The notes under the pieces: generated by a model
Seen by the model: only the letters and a program-made list of their open reading frames with translations
Databases searched by the model: none
What the model was told of the DNA's origin: nothing
Position numbers and translations under genes: made by a program
NCBI GenBank assembly: GCA_049840515.1
Contig: JASGKW010000020.1
Span: forward strand, 1 to 36,463
Source of the DNA: Muricomes sp049840515
GTDB lineage: Bacteria; Bacillota; Clostridia; Lachnospirales; Lachnospiraceae
Length of the DNA: 36,463 nucleotides
Reading direction: 5' to 3'
Part shown: in pieces, positions 1-7,466 of the stretch
How the letters are laid out: each line of letters opens with the position of its first letter
Position numbering within the stretch: position 1 is the first letter of the stretch

Positions 1-57
1 ATGGATGAAATTTCTTTGTATGTGGTTTTGAAGGTACATTTGAATAGTGAGAATGGA

Positions 58-82
58 CGATACCGGAGGGTATCGTTTTTTT
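58..82 (+). terminator. Intrinsic terminator of an upstream gene
   Basis: A 7-bp perfect stem (CGATACC/GGTATCG) with a GGAG loop is followed by seven T. It would end transcription entering from left of the window. Bases 1-57 hold no complete gene; one frame stops at 29-31 and could be the tail of the upstream gene, but this cannot be confirmed. Confidence 0.75.
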
Positions 83-102
83 GTATTCAAAAATAGAAAA
101 GG

Positions 103-131
103 TTGTACCGGATTATGCTTTGTGCTATAGT
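103..131 (+). promoter_or_regulatory. Sigma-A promoter of the SDR gene
   Basis: TTGTAC and TATAGT are separated by exactly 17 bases. Transcription would start near 138 and leave a leader of about 100 nt before the SDR start codon. I see no riboswitch-like structure in the leader. Confidence 0.6.
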
Positions 132-238
132 ATAGATAATTAGTGGAAACGGGCAAATATGAAACGATAATGGGTTATGTTTTGTACAATTTGCACTATT
201 CCTAAAAATAATAATATAAAAAGGAGGAATTTTTTATT

Positions 239-1006
239 ATGTATGATTTAACGGGAAAAGTGGCAGTTGTCACAGGAGCTTCCAGCGGTCTTGGGGCTGA
301 CGCAGCCAGAGCTTATGCACAGGCAGGCGCCAATGTGGCGTTATTGGCAAGGAGAAAGGAAAAGCTGGAGGCTTTATCCGAGGAACTGAAAGCAATGGGG
401 GTGGATGCTCAGGCTGTCTGCTGTGATGTATCTGATGAAGAGAGCGTGTCTTTGGCAATTTCTGAGGTGATAGCGCATTTTGGAAAGATTGATATTCTTT
501 TGAATAATGCTGGTATCGCTGTCCGGGGAGGTGTTGATACTTTAACAGTTGAGGACTGGGACAAATCCATGGATATCAATGTCAAAGGCATTTTCCTTGT
601 AAGTAAATATGTGGTTCCTGAGATGAAGAAGCAAAATTATGGGAAGATTGTCAACATAAGTTCTGTCAATGCCCTGATTGGCGACAAGAACGATATATTT
701 ATCCGTCATTCTTACAACGCTTCCAAGAGTGCTGTTTTAGGACTTTCCCTTGGTATGGCTGCATCTTATGGACAATTTGGTATTACAGTCAACTCTGTTT
801 GCCCGGGATTGTTTGAATCTGAAATGACGGAAGGTACTTTGTTTAAATCTCAGGACTTTTTAAATGCTTACAGCTATACTTGCCCTATGAGCCGTCCAGG
901 TAAGAGAGGGGAGGTCAGCGGACCTATTTTATTCTTCTCCAGTGACGCTTCCAGCTATGTGACCGGACAGCATATTGTTGTGGATGGAGGCACTTCCTTA
1001 GTATAA
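239..1006 (+). CDS. SDR-family NAD(P)-dependent oxidoreductase
   Basis: A 255-residue classical short-chain dehydrogenase/reductase, the usual length. The Rossmann nucleotide-binding motif TGASSGLG is at residues 12-19, NNAG at 89-92, the catalytic serine near 141-142, and the YNASK catalytic Tyr/Lys at Tyr159 and Lys163. The C-terminal VDGG motif is typical of FabG/gluconate-5-dehydrogenase-like members. It should be a soluble enzyme interconverting an alcohol and a ketone. The substrate cannot be read from the sequence: sugar acid, hydroxysteroid and 3-oxoacyl substrates are all possible. The ATG has a strong AAGGAGG site upstream. It is a single-gene unit, with its own promoter at 103-131 and a terminator directly downstream. 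Confidence 0.9.
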   Translation: MYDLTGKVAVVTGASSGLGADAARAYAQAGANVALLARRKEKLEALSEELKAMGVDAQAVCCDVSDEESVSLAISEVIAHFGKIDILLNNAGIAVRGGVDTLTVEDWDKSMDINVKGIFLVSKYVVPEMKKQNYGKIVNISSVNALIGDKNDIFIRHSYNASKSAVLGLSLGMAASYGQFGITVNSVCPGLFESEMTEGTLFKSQDFLNAYSYTCPMSRPGKRGEVSGPILFFSSDASSYVTGQHIVVDGGTSLV

Positions 1007-1031
1007 GGAGATTTAATCTTAAATAACAACT

Positions 1032-1070
1032 AAAAGAGGCTGATGCTTAAGCATCAGCCTCTTTTCTGTT
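1032..1070 (+). terminator. Strong terminator of the SDR gene
   Basis: A perfect 15-bp stem (arms 1032-1046 and 1051-1065) with a TTAA loop. The stem begins with four A and ends with four T, so it could also act on the opposite strand, behind the convergent GNAT gene. Confidence 0.9.
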
Positions 1071-1071
1071 C

Positions 1072-1103
1072 AAAAGTAGAAAAGCGGACTCCGAAGAGTC
1101 CGC
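1072..1103 (-). terminator. Terminator of the GNAT gene, UUCG loop
   Basis: Read on the minus strand, GCGGACTC and GAGTCCGC flank a TTCG tetraloop and are followed by a T-rich tail. It lies about 20 bases past the GNAT stop codon. A second small hairpin overlaps the stop itself (1119-1138). Confidence 0.8.
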
Positions 1104-1125
1104 AATCCATTAAATTGCAAAAGGG

Positions 1126-1404
1126 TCAGACCCCTTTTAAAACATCTGCGCATTCGGGGTGTTTCTCAAACCATCCCACTGCATATGAGCAGGTCGGCAC
1201 TGCTTTTTTACCGCTCTGTCTCAATTCCAGGACCAGTTCTTCCATGAGTTTTCCGGCAATACCTTGGCCCCGAAGTGAATCATCTACGTAAGTATGATTG
1301 ATATTTACTGTAGTGTCATCCATATCGGGAAATGTCACTTCTGCAATTACCAGGTGCTCTGGGCTGTAGACTGCAATCTGATTTGGGTTATGAATAAATT
1401 CCAA
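1126..1404 (-). CDS. Small GNAT N-acetyltransferase (YjdJ-like)
   Basis: About 92 residues, matching the short acetyltransferase family of YjdJ type rather than full-length GNAT enzymes. The acetyl-CoA loop appears as RGQGIAGKL, preceded by HTYVDDSL; the later CSYAVGWFEKHPE stretch is characteristic of this family. Acceptor unknown. I chose a TTG start at 1404 because AAGGAGG lies 7 bases upstream of it; a longer reading from an ATG at 1437 would place that ribosome site inside the gene. It lies 75 bases downstream of the ABC-F gene on the same strand, with no terminator visible between them, so co-transcription is likely. The spacer carries two direct copies of CCAGCTATG. Confidence 0.8.
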   Translation of the reverse strand: MEFIHNPNQIAVYSPEHLVIAEVTFPDMDDTTVNINHTYVDDSLRGQGIAGKLMEELVLELRQSGKKAVPTCSYAVGWFEKHPECADVLKGV

Positions 1405-1479
1405 AATAACTCCTCCTTTTTGCCGCCTTCTAACCATAGCTGGCTTTCATAGCTGGTTTTAGGCTGTGAAATGGTGTGT

Positions 1480-3114
1480 TTAATCGTTTTCTTCTGTCTG
1501 TATTGTATAGGTCTGACGTTTTCTGGCCATCTCATCACTTTCCAGGTATTCATCGTATGTTGTAATCTTATCAATGAGTTTTCCGCCAGGCACGATTTCC
1601 ATAATACGGTTTGCTGTTGTCTGCACAATCTGATGGTCGCGTGAAGTGAACAGCAGTACTCCCGGGAATTTAATCATTCCGTTATTTAATGCGGTGATGG
1701 ACTCCATATCCAGATGGTTGGTTGGTTCATCCATAAGAAGTACATTTGCACCGGAAATCATCATTTTAGAGAGCAGGCACCGAACTTTTTCTCCACCAGA
1801 CAGAACCTTCAGACGTTTTACGCCGTCCTCCCCGGCAAAAAGCATTCTTCCAAGGAATCCACGGACATATGTGACATCTTTCTCTTCAGAATATTGAGTA
1901 AGCCATTCTGTGATGGTGTAGTCATTGTCAAATTCTCCGCCAAAGTCTTTTGGGAAATAGGACTGGGAAGTTGTGATTCCCCATTTGTAGGTACCCTCAT
2001 CCGGCTCCATTTCTCCAATTAATATTTTAAATAAGATAGTTTTTGCCAGTTCATTGCCGCCCACAAATGCCACTTTGTCATCGTGTCCTAAAGTGAAAGA
2101 AATGTTGTCCAGAATTTTTTCTCCGTCAATAGTTTTGGAGAGACCTTCCACGGTCAGAACCTCATTTCCAATCTCACGGTTTGGACGGAAGTCGATGTAA
2201 GGATATTTTCGGCTGGAAGGCTTGATATCGTCCAGTTCGATTTTTTCAAGAGCTTTTTTTCTGGAAGTAGCCTGTTTAGATTTTGAGGCATTGGCACTGA
2301 ACCGGGAAATAAAGTCCTGAAGTTCTTTGATTTTTTCTTCTTTTTTCTTGTTTGCTTCTTTCATCTGGCGAATCAAAAGCTGGCTGGATTCATACCAGAA
2401 GTCATAGTTTCCGGCGTAAAGCTGAATTTTGCCGTAGTCAATATCTGCAATCTGGGTACATACTTTATTCAGGAAGTAACGGTCATGAGATACCACAATA
2501 ACAATATTATCAAAATTAATTAAAAATTCTTCCAGCCATGCAATTGCATCCAGGTCAAGGTGGTTGGTCGGCTCATCCAGCAGCAATATGTCGGGATTTC
2601 CAAACAAAGCCTGGGCGAGAAGAACCTTGACTTTTTCAGCACCTGTCAGGTCTTTTAGATATTTGTAATGCAGGTCTGTGGGGATGCCAAGTCCATTGAG
2701 GAGAGATGCAGCGTCAGACTCTGCTTCCCAGCCATTCATGGTTGCGAATTCTGCTTCCAGCTCGCTGGCTTTGATTCCATCCTCATCGGAGAAGTCTTCT
2801 TTTGCATAGATGACTTCCTTTTCTTTCATAATTTCATATAAACGGGCATTTCCCATAATTACAGTATCAAGCACTACGTATTCGTCATATTTAAAATGGT
2901 CCTGTTGAAGGAAAGAAAGACGTTCGCCGGGGGTGATGGCTACCTCTCCTTTGGAAGGCTCCAGCTGGCCGGACAAAATCTTCAGGAAAGTAGACTTTCC
3001 TGCACCGTTGGCACCAATCATGCCATAGCAGTTTCCCTCGGTAAATTTAATATTTACATCTTCAAAAAGTGCCTTTTTTCCTACGCGCAACGTTATATTA
3101 TTTGCACTAATCAT
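1480..3114 (-). CDS. ABC-F family ATPase (YkpA/YbiT-like)
   Basis: 544 residues, two ABC ATPase domains and no membrane segments, as in ribosome-associated ABC-F proteins. Domain 1 has Walker A GANGAGKST at residues 34-42, signature LTGAEKV, Walker B ILLLDEPTNHLD and H-loop VSHDR. The lysine-rich linker follows (about 270-310). Domain 2 has signature LSGGEKV and Walker B LLMDEPTNHLD, but its Walker A is degenerate (GGNELAKTI, about residue 350) and its H-loop is variant (TSRDH). The ATG at 3114 has AAAGGAG upstream; a longer frame to 3234 lacks family similarity. A TTGACA box lies upstream near 3175-3180, but no well-spaced -10 was found. ABC-F proteins act on the ribosome, either in translation control or antibiotic protection. 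This one resembles the housekeeping YkpA/YbiT branch, so I would not call it a resistance gene. Confidence 0.88.
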   Translation of the reverse strand: MISANNITLRVGKKALFEDVNIKFTEGNCYGMIGANGAGKSTFLKILSGQLEPSKGEVAITPGERLSFLQQDHFKYDEYVVLDTVIMGNARLYEIMKEKEVIYAKEDFSDEDGIKASELEAEFATMNGWEAESDAASLLNGLGIPTDLHYKYLKDLTGAEKVKVLLAQALFGNPDILLLDEPTNHLDLDAIAWLEEFLINFDNIVIVVSHDRYFLNKVCTQIADIDYGKIQLYAGNYDFWYESSQLLIRQMKEANKKKEEKIKELQDFISRFSANASKSKQATSRKKALEKIELDDIKPSSRKYPYIDFRPNREIGNEVLTVEGLSKTIDGEKILDNISFTLGHDDKVAFVGGNELAKTILFKILIGEMEPDEGTYKWGITTSQSYFPKDFGGEFDNDYTITEWLTQYSEEKDVTYVRGFLGRMLFAGEDGVKRLKVLSGGEKVRCLLSKMMISGANVLLMDEPTNHLDMESITALNNGMIKFPGVLLFTSRDHQIVQTTANRIMEIVPGGKLIDKITTYDEYLESDEMARKRQTYTIQTEEND

Positions 3115-3220
3115 AGTATAATCTCCTTTATCTATCAATGTTCCTGTAACACCAACGATTATCTTAACATGATATGTGTCAAAATAGCAAGGTTTCCGGC
3201 GGTTTTCGTGAAAAAATTGT

Positions 3221-3323
3221 AACAGTTCAGCCATACAGCTCGAGTTGGCTGCTTTGCAGATTTTTTTACTGCTGACGCAGTTAAAATTCCCATCGGATAA
3301 ATTTTCAATAATAGCTGTTCCCC
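3221..3323. repeat. Decayed copy of an inverted-repeat element
   Basis: Bases 3221-3286 are a clear imperfect copy of the first ~66 bases of the element at 17920-18088, including the left terminal repeat AACAGTTCAGCCATAC and the ACTGCTGACGCAGT hairpin. The middle is missing. The sequence TAGCTGTTCCCC at 3312-3323 may be the right end with a 5-base deletion relative to TAGCTGAACTGTTACC. It holds a small hairpin with a T run (CTGC-TTT-GCAG-ATTTTTTT). Confidence 0.7.
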
Positions 3324-3346
3324 AACGGAGAAAATCGTTATATAAT
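3318..3346 (+). promoter_or_regulatory. Possible promoter of the patatin-ppk operon
   Basis: A perfect TATAAT lies 17 bases after TTCCCC, a poor -35 box. The -35 coincides with the probable right end of the repeat remnant. The predicted start is 20 bases upstream of the patatin ATG. Confidence 0.45.
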
Positions 3347-3371
3347 AAAAAGGGAAAGTGAGGAAAGTTTT

Positions 3372-4229
3372 ATGCAAAAGGCAACTTTGGTTTTGGAAGG
3401 CGGAGCAACAAGAGGCGTTTTTACAGCAGGTGCTTTGGATTATCTGATGGAACAGGATTTGTATATGTCAGATGTAATTGGAGTTTCTGCCGGATCATGC
3501 AATGCGGTGGATTATGTGTCCAGACAGCCGGGCAGGACGAGAGACTGCATGATACCTGAAAATAAAAACACAAGTTATTACTATGGCTTTCGGAAATCAG
3601 TAAAAGAGAAAAGTCTGATGAATATGGATATGATTTTTGATATATTTCCAAACGAGATATTTCCCTTTGATTATGAGACATATGTTCAATCAGAGATGAA
3701 ATGTGAAATTGTGGTTACAAATTGTATTACGGGTAAGGCGGAGTATCTTGATGAGCGCGCCGACAAGGACAGATTGATGAAGATTTGCAGAGCTTCATGC
3801 AGTATGCCGCTTGTCACCCCGATTGTAAATGTAGATGATGTGCCGTATCTGGATGGAGGGCTTTCAGATAGTGTGCCTCTGGAGCGCGCAAAGGAACTGG
3901 GAAATGACAAGATTATAGTGATTCTTACAAGAAATTCAGGGTACCGCAAAAAAAGAGTATCCAAAGGGCTGGAAGAAGTATATCGCAGGGCTTACCAGTC
4001 TTATCCAAATCTTGTTAAGGCAATTTTGACCAGAAGTTTTTATTATAATCGAACTATGAACCGCCTGGAGCTGCTGGAAAAGCAGGGTAAAATATTTGTA
4101 CTGCGCCCATCTGTCAGACCGGTGGCAAGAATGGAGCGAAAGAAAGAAGTGCTGACAGAGTTTTACAACCACGGATATAAATTGATGAAAGAGAATTATA
4201 AAGAGCTGATGGAATACCTTGGCAGTTGA
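3372..4229 (+). CDS. Patatin-like phospholipase
   Basis: A 285-residue patatin-family serine hydrolase. The oxyanion-hole motif GGATRG is at residues 10-15, the nucleophile elbow GVSAG has Ser39, and the catalytic dyad Asp161 is in DGGLSDS. Order and spacing match bacterial patatins, which cleave acyl groups from phospholipids or other lipid esters. There is no signal peptide or membrane helix, so it is predicted to be cytosolic. A weak ribosome site (GAGGAAAG) precedes the ATG. Polyphosphate kinase follows after 40 bases, so the two are probably one transcript; no functional link between them is established here. Substrate not predictable. Confidence 0.88.
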   Translation: MQKATLVLEGGATRGVFTAGALDYLMEQDLYMSDVIGVSAGSCNAVDYVSRQPGRTRDCMIPENKNTSYYYGFRKSVKEKSLMNMDMIFDIFPNEIFPFDYETYVQSEMKCEIVVTNCITGKAEYLDERADKDRLMKICRASCSMPLVTPIVNVDDVPYLDGGLSDSVPLERAKELGNDKIIVILTRNSGYRKKRVSKGLEEVYRRAYQSYPNLVKAILTRSFYYNRTMNRLELLEKQGKIFVLRPSVRPVARMERKKEVLTEFYNHGYKLMKENYKELMEYLGS

Positions 4230-4269
4230 TGCAGGAGAGTAAAGATATCATAAAGAGGAGGATATGATT

Positions 4270-6387
4270 ATGGGCAAGATGATATTAAATTATACGCAGA
4301 ACAGGGAGCTGTCCTGGCTGAGGTTTAACCAGCGGGTTTTGGAGGAGGCAAGGGACCAGAGTGTGCCCCTTCTGGAGCGCATGAAGTTTGTGGCAATATT
4401 CACGAGCAATCTGGATGAGTTTTTCATGATTCGGGTAGGCAGCTTATATGACATGGCATATGTGGACAACAAGACGAGAGACAGCAAATCGGGTCTTACT
4501 CCGGGAGAGCAGCTGACGGCGATATATGAAGCAGTTGCGCCCCTTTATAAGGAAAGAGATAAAACTTACGGGGAGATTAAAAAGCAGCTCCATCCCTATG
4601 GGGTATGTGGTCTGGATTTTAAGGAGTTGGAACAATCGGAGAAGAAGTATGTTAAGAAGTATTTTAAGGAGCAGGTTCTTCCGCTTTTGTCTCCCCAGAT
4701 TGTAGATGCAAATCATCCGTTCCCCCATCTGCTGAATAAAGAAATCTACGTGGTGGCGGATTTGAAACTGGAGAATAAGAGCATGATGGGAATTGTGACT
4801 GTCCCCCAGTTTATTTCTGACATTTTGTATCTTCCGGGACATGACATCCGTTATATCAGAATGGAAAAAGTGATTATGGAATATCTGGATATTGTGTTTG
4901 ACCGGCATCAGGTGTTTGATAAGAATTACATTTGTGTCACCCGGAATGCAGATATTTCACCCGATGATGAAGCCTATGAAGAGAGCGAAGATTTTCGTTT
5001 TATTATGAAAGAGACCCTTCACAAGCGGAGAAGAATGGCAGTGGTGCGCCTCGAGGTGGCAAATCCCCTGAAAAAGGAGATGGAAACCTATTTCTGTGAG
5101 AAATTTAATATCACACCAGCCTGCATTTTCCGCACGAAAATGCCAATGAAGCTGGATTATATGTTTGCCATAGCGGATAAGGTGCCTGTCTCTATGAAAA
5201 ATTCTCTGATTGCGGAACCTTTTTCCCCGCAGCCGTCAGCGTCTGTGGCTAAGGAAAATGTGATGGCACAGGTGAAGAAGAAAGATGTCCTGCTCTCTTA
5301 CCCCTATGAGAGCATGGAACCATTTCTTCAAATGATAAAAGAGGCGTCAGCGGACCCTAATGTTATGACAATCAAAATCACCATCTACCGGCTGTCAAGA
5401 AAAAGCCGGCTGGTGGAATATTTGTGTGCGGCCGCTGAAAACGGCAAGGAAGTAACTGCACTGATAGAACTGCGGGCAAGGTTTGATGAGCAGAATAATA
5501 TTGACTGGTCAGAGCGCATGGAGGAGGCCGGCTGCAGAGTTATATACGGTTTCGAGGGGTATAAGGTACATTCTAAAATCTGTTTGATTACATACAGAAA
5601 TAAGAATGAAATCAAATATATCACCCAGATAGGTACAGGAAACTACAATGAAAACACGGCGAAGCTGTATACAGATTTTTCACTGATAACCGCAAACCAG
5701 GAAATTGGAGAAGATGCGGCAACATTTTTTAAAAACATGTCTATCGGAAATCTGGACGGTATTTACCGGCATTTGCTTGTATCGCCGACCAGTTTGAAAC
5801 AAAAAGTTCTGCTGATGATAGATGAAGAGATTAAAAAAGGTGTAGGCGGCAGAATTATTATGAAAATAAATTCTGTCACAGATATGGATTTTATAAGCAA
5901 AGTTGGGGAGGCATCCAGAGCAGGTGTGAAGATAGATTTAATTGTCCGTGGTATCTGCTGTATTTTGCCGGGAATTCCGGGAGAGACTGAGAACCTGACT
6001 GTGACCAGCATTGTAGGGCGTTATCTGGAGCATCCAAGAGTATTTGTCTTTGGCACCGGGGGCGACCAGAAAATCTATATGGGCTCTGCGGATATGATGA
6101 CCAGAAACACGGAAAATCGCGTGGAAGTGGCTTGCCCCGTGTACGATGGAGCTGTGAAAAAGAGGCTGATAAACAGCCTGAACGTTATGCTGAAAGATAA
6201 TGTAAAGGCCAGAGTAATGTTAAGTGACGGCACTTATAAGAAAAAAGAAATTACAACAGAGGCCATAAATTGCCAGGAAGTGTTTATGAAAGAAGCGCTG
6301 AGAGCCAGACCTGAGGTGAAAGCGGCAGAAAAATCTTCTTTCCTGAAAAAGATTGGGAGATATTTTGGCAGAAAGCGGGAGGCATAA
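4270..6387 (+). CDS. ppk1: Polyphosphate kinase 1
   Basis: About 705 residues, full length for PPK1, which reversibly transfers the terminal phosphate of ATP to inorganic polyphosphate. The N-terminal domain begins with the family motif NRELSWLRFNQRVLEEA. The autophosphorylated histidine corresponds to His434 in KVHSKICLI, and the second active-site histidine to His588 in LEHPR. Two in-frame ATGs exist, at 4264 and 4270; AGGAGG at 4256-4261 is 8 bases from the second and 2 from the first, so I use 4270. Only 2 bases separate the stop from galM, indicating translational coupling. Known roles of the family are stress survival, phosphate storage and sporulation. Confidence 0.95.
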   Translation: MGKMILNYTQNRELSWLRFNQRVLEEARDQSVPLLERMKFVAIFTSNLDEFFMIRVGSLYDMAYVDNKTRDSKSGLTPGEQLTAIYEAVAPLYKERDKTYGEIKKQLHPYGVCGLDFKELEQSEKKYVKKYFKEQVLPLLSPQIVDANHPFPHLLNKEIYVVADLKLENKSMMGIVTVPQFISDILYLPGHDIRYIRMEKVIMEYLDIVFDRHQVFDKNYICVTRNADISPDDEAYEESEDFRFIMKETLHKRRRMAVVRLEVANPLKKEMETYFCEKFNITPACIFRTKMPMKLDYMFAIADKVPVSMKNSLIAEPFSPQPSASVAKENVMAQVKKKDVLLSYPYESMEPFLQMIKEASADPNVMTIKITIYRLSRKSRLVEYLCAAAENGKEVTALIELRARFDEQNNIDWSERMEEAGCRVIYGFEGYKVHSKICLITYRNKNEIKYITQIGTGNYNENTAKLYTDFSLITANQEIGEDAATFFKNMSIGNLDGIYRHLLVSPTSLKQKVLLMIDEEIKKGVGGRIIMKINSVTDMDFISKVGEASRAGVKIDLIVRGICCILPGIPGETENLTVTSIVGRYLEHPRVFVFGTGGDQKIYMGSADMMTRNTENRVEVACPVYDGAVKKRLINSLNVMLKDNVKARVMLSDGTYKKKEITTEAINCQEVFMKEALRARPEVKAAEKSSFLKKIGRYFGRKREA

Positions 6388-6389
6388 TT

Positions 6390-7439
6390 ATGAGCGGCCT
6401 GAAGAAAAGAGAATTTGGAAAAACAAATAAAGGAGAAATGGCATCTCTATATACGATGAGCAATTCTCAGGGCATGGGCATGGCGGTCACAGATTATGGA
6501 GCTGCACTTGTTTCCCTGATAGTACCGGATAAAAATAATGTGCCTTTAGATGTGGTTTTGGGTTATGATGACACAGCAGGATATGAGGCCGGCGGGAACC
6601 ATTTCGGTGCAACAGTAGGCCGAAACGCGAATAGAATCGGCAGGGCGTCTTTCCAAATTAATGGAATTCAGTATAATCTGGATAAGAACGATAATGGCAA
6701 CAATCTTCACAGTGGAGTGGACTACTATAACAAACGAATCTGGCAGGTTGAAGAAACTGGGGAGGATAGTATCACCTTTCTTCTTCACAGTCCCGCTGGG
6801 GATCAGGGGTATCCGGGAACTCTGGATATGAGAGTCACTTATAAGCTGACAGAAGACAACAGAATCTGTATTCATTACCATGCTGTGCCGGACGAGGATA
6901 CAATCATCAATATGACAAATCACAGCTATTTTAATTTGAATGGACATGGCACAGGAAATATTCTGAAACATGAGCTGGTACTCGATTCAGACTACTTTAC
7001 AAGGGCAGATAAAGAATCCATACCAACAGGCGAGCTTGTGGAGGTGACAGGAACCCCCATGGATTTTCGGACTCCCAAAGAAATTGGTGCTCAGATTGAC
7101 TCAGATTACGAGGCAACTCGTCTGGGACAGGGGTACGACCATAACTGGGTATTGAAAAATAATGGAAAATTTGCTAAGGTAGCTGAAGTGGCCGGAGATA
7201 TAAGCGGGATTGCGATGGAAGTGTGGACAGATTTGCCGGGAGTTCAGGTATATACAGGCAACTTCTTAAATCAGGAGAGTGGAAAAGAGGGCGCTGTCTA
7301 TGAAAGACGCTGGGCAGTCTGCTTTGAGACACAGTATTTTCCGGATGCGATTCATCACGAGAATTTTGTAAGCCCGGTGTGCCGGGCAGGCAGCAGTTAT
7401 GAGACGGTTACCGAATATCGTTTTCATATACGAGAATAA
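6390..7439 (+). CDS. galM: Aldose 1-epimerase (galactose mutarotase)
   Basis: 349 residues, normal for GalM, which interconverts the alpha and beta anomers of galactose or glucose. The motif GRNANRIG is in the N-terminal third, the catalytic histidine lies in NHSYFNLNG, GVQVYTGNF follows, and the catalytic glutamate lies in FETQYFPD. All are intact. No secretion signal, so it acts in the cytosol on imported sugar. It starts 2 bases after ppk and is followed 27 bases later by topB, so it is in the middle of an operon. No other Leloir gene (galK, galT, galE) is nearby. Confidence 0.93.
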   Translation: MSGLKKREFGKTNKGEMASLYTMSNSQGMGMAVTDYGAALVSLIVPDKNNVPLDVVLGYDDTAGYEAGGNHFGATVGRNANRIGRASFQINGIQYNLDKNDNGNNLHSGVDYYNKRIWQVEETGEDSITFLLHSPAGDQGYPGTLDMRVTYKLTEDNRICIHYHAVPDEDTIINMTNHSYFNLNGHGTGNILKHELVLDSDYFTRADKESIPTGELVEVTGTPMDFRTPKEIGAQIDSDYEATRLGQGYDHNWVLKNNGKFAKVAEVAGDISGIAMEVWTDLPGVQVYTGNFLNQESGKEGAVYERRWAVCFETQYFPDAIHHENFVSPVCRAGSSYETVTEYRFHIRE

Positions 7440-7466
7440 AGAAAAGAGCAGGCAGTAAAAGGATAT

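Noticed and set aside
1..96. Small protein starting at base 1
   Set aside because: The frame runs through the terminator stem at 58-82 and has no visible start context inside the window.
1405..1437. Longer GNAT reading from ATG 1437
   Set aside because: The AAGGAGG ribosome site would fall inside the coding region; TTG 1404 is correctly spaced from it.
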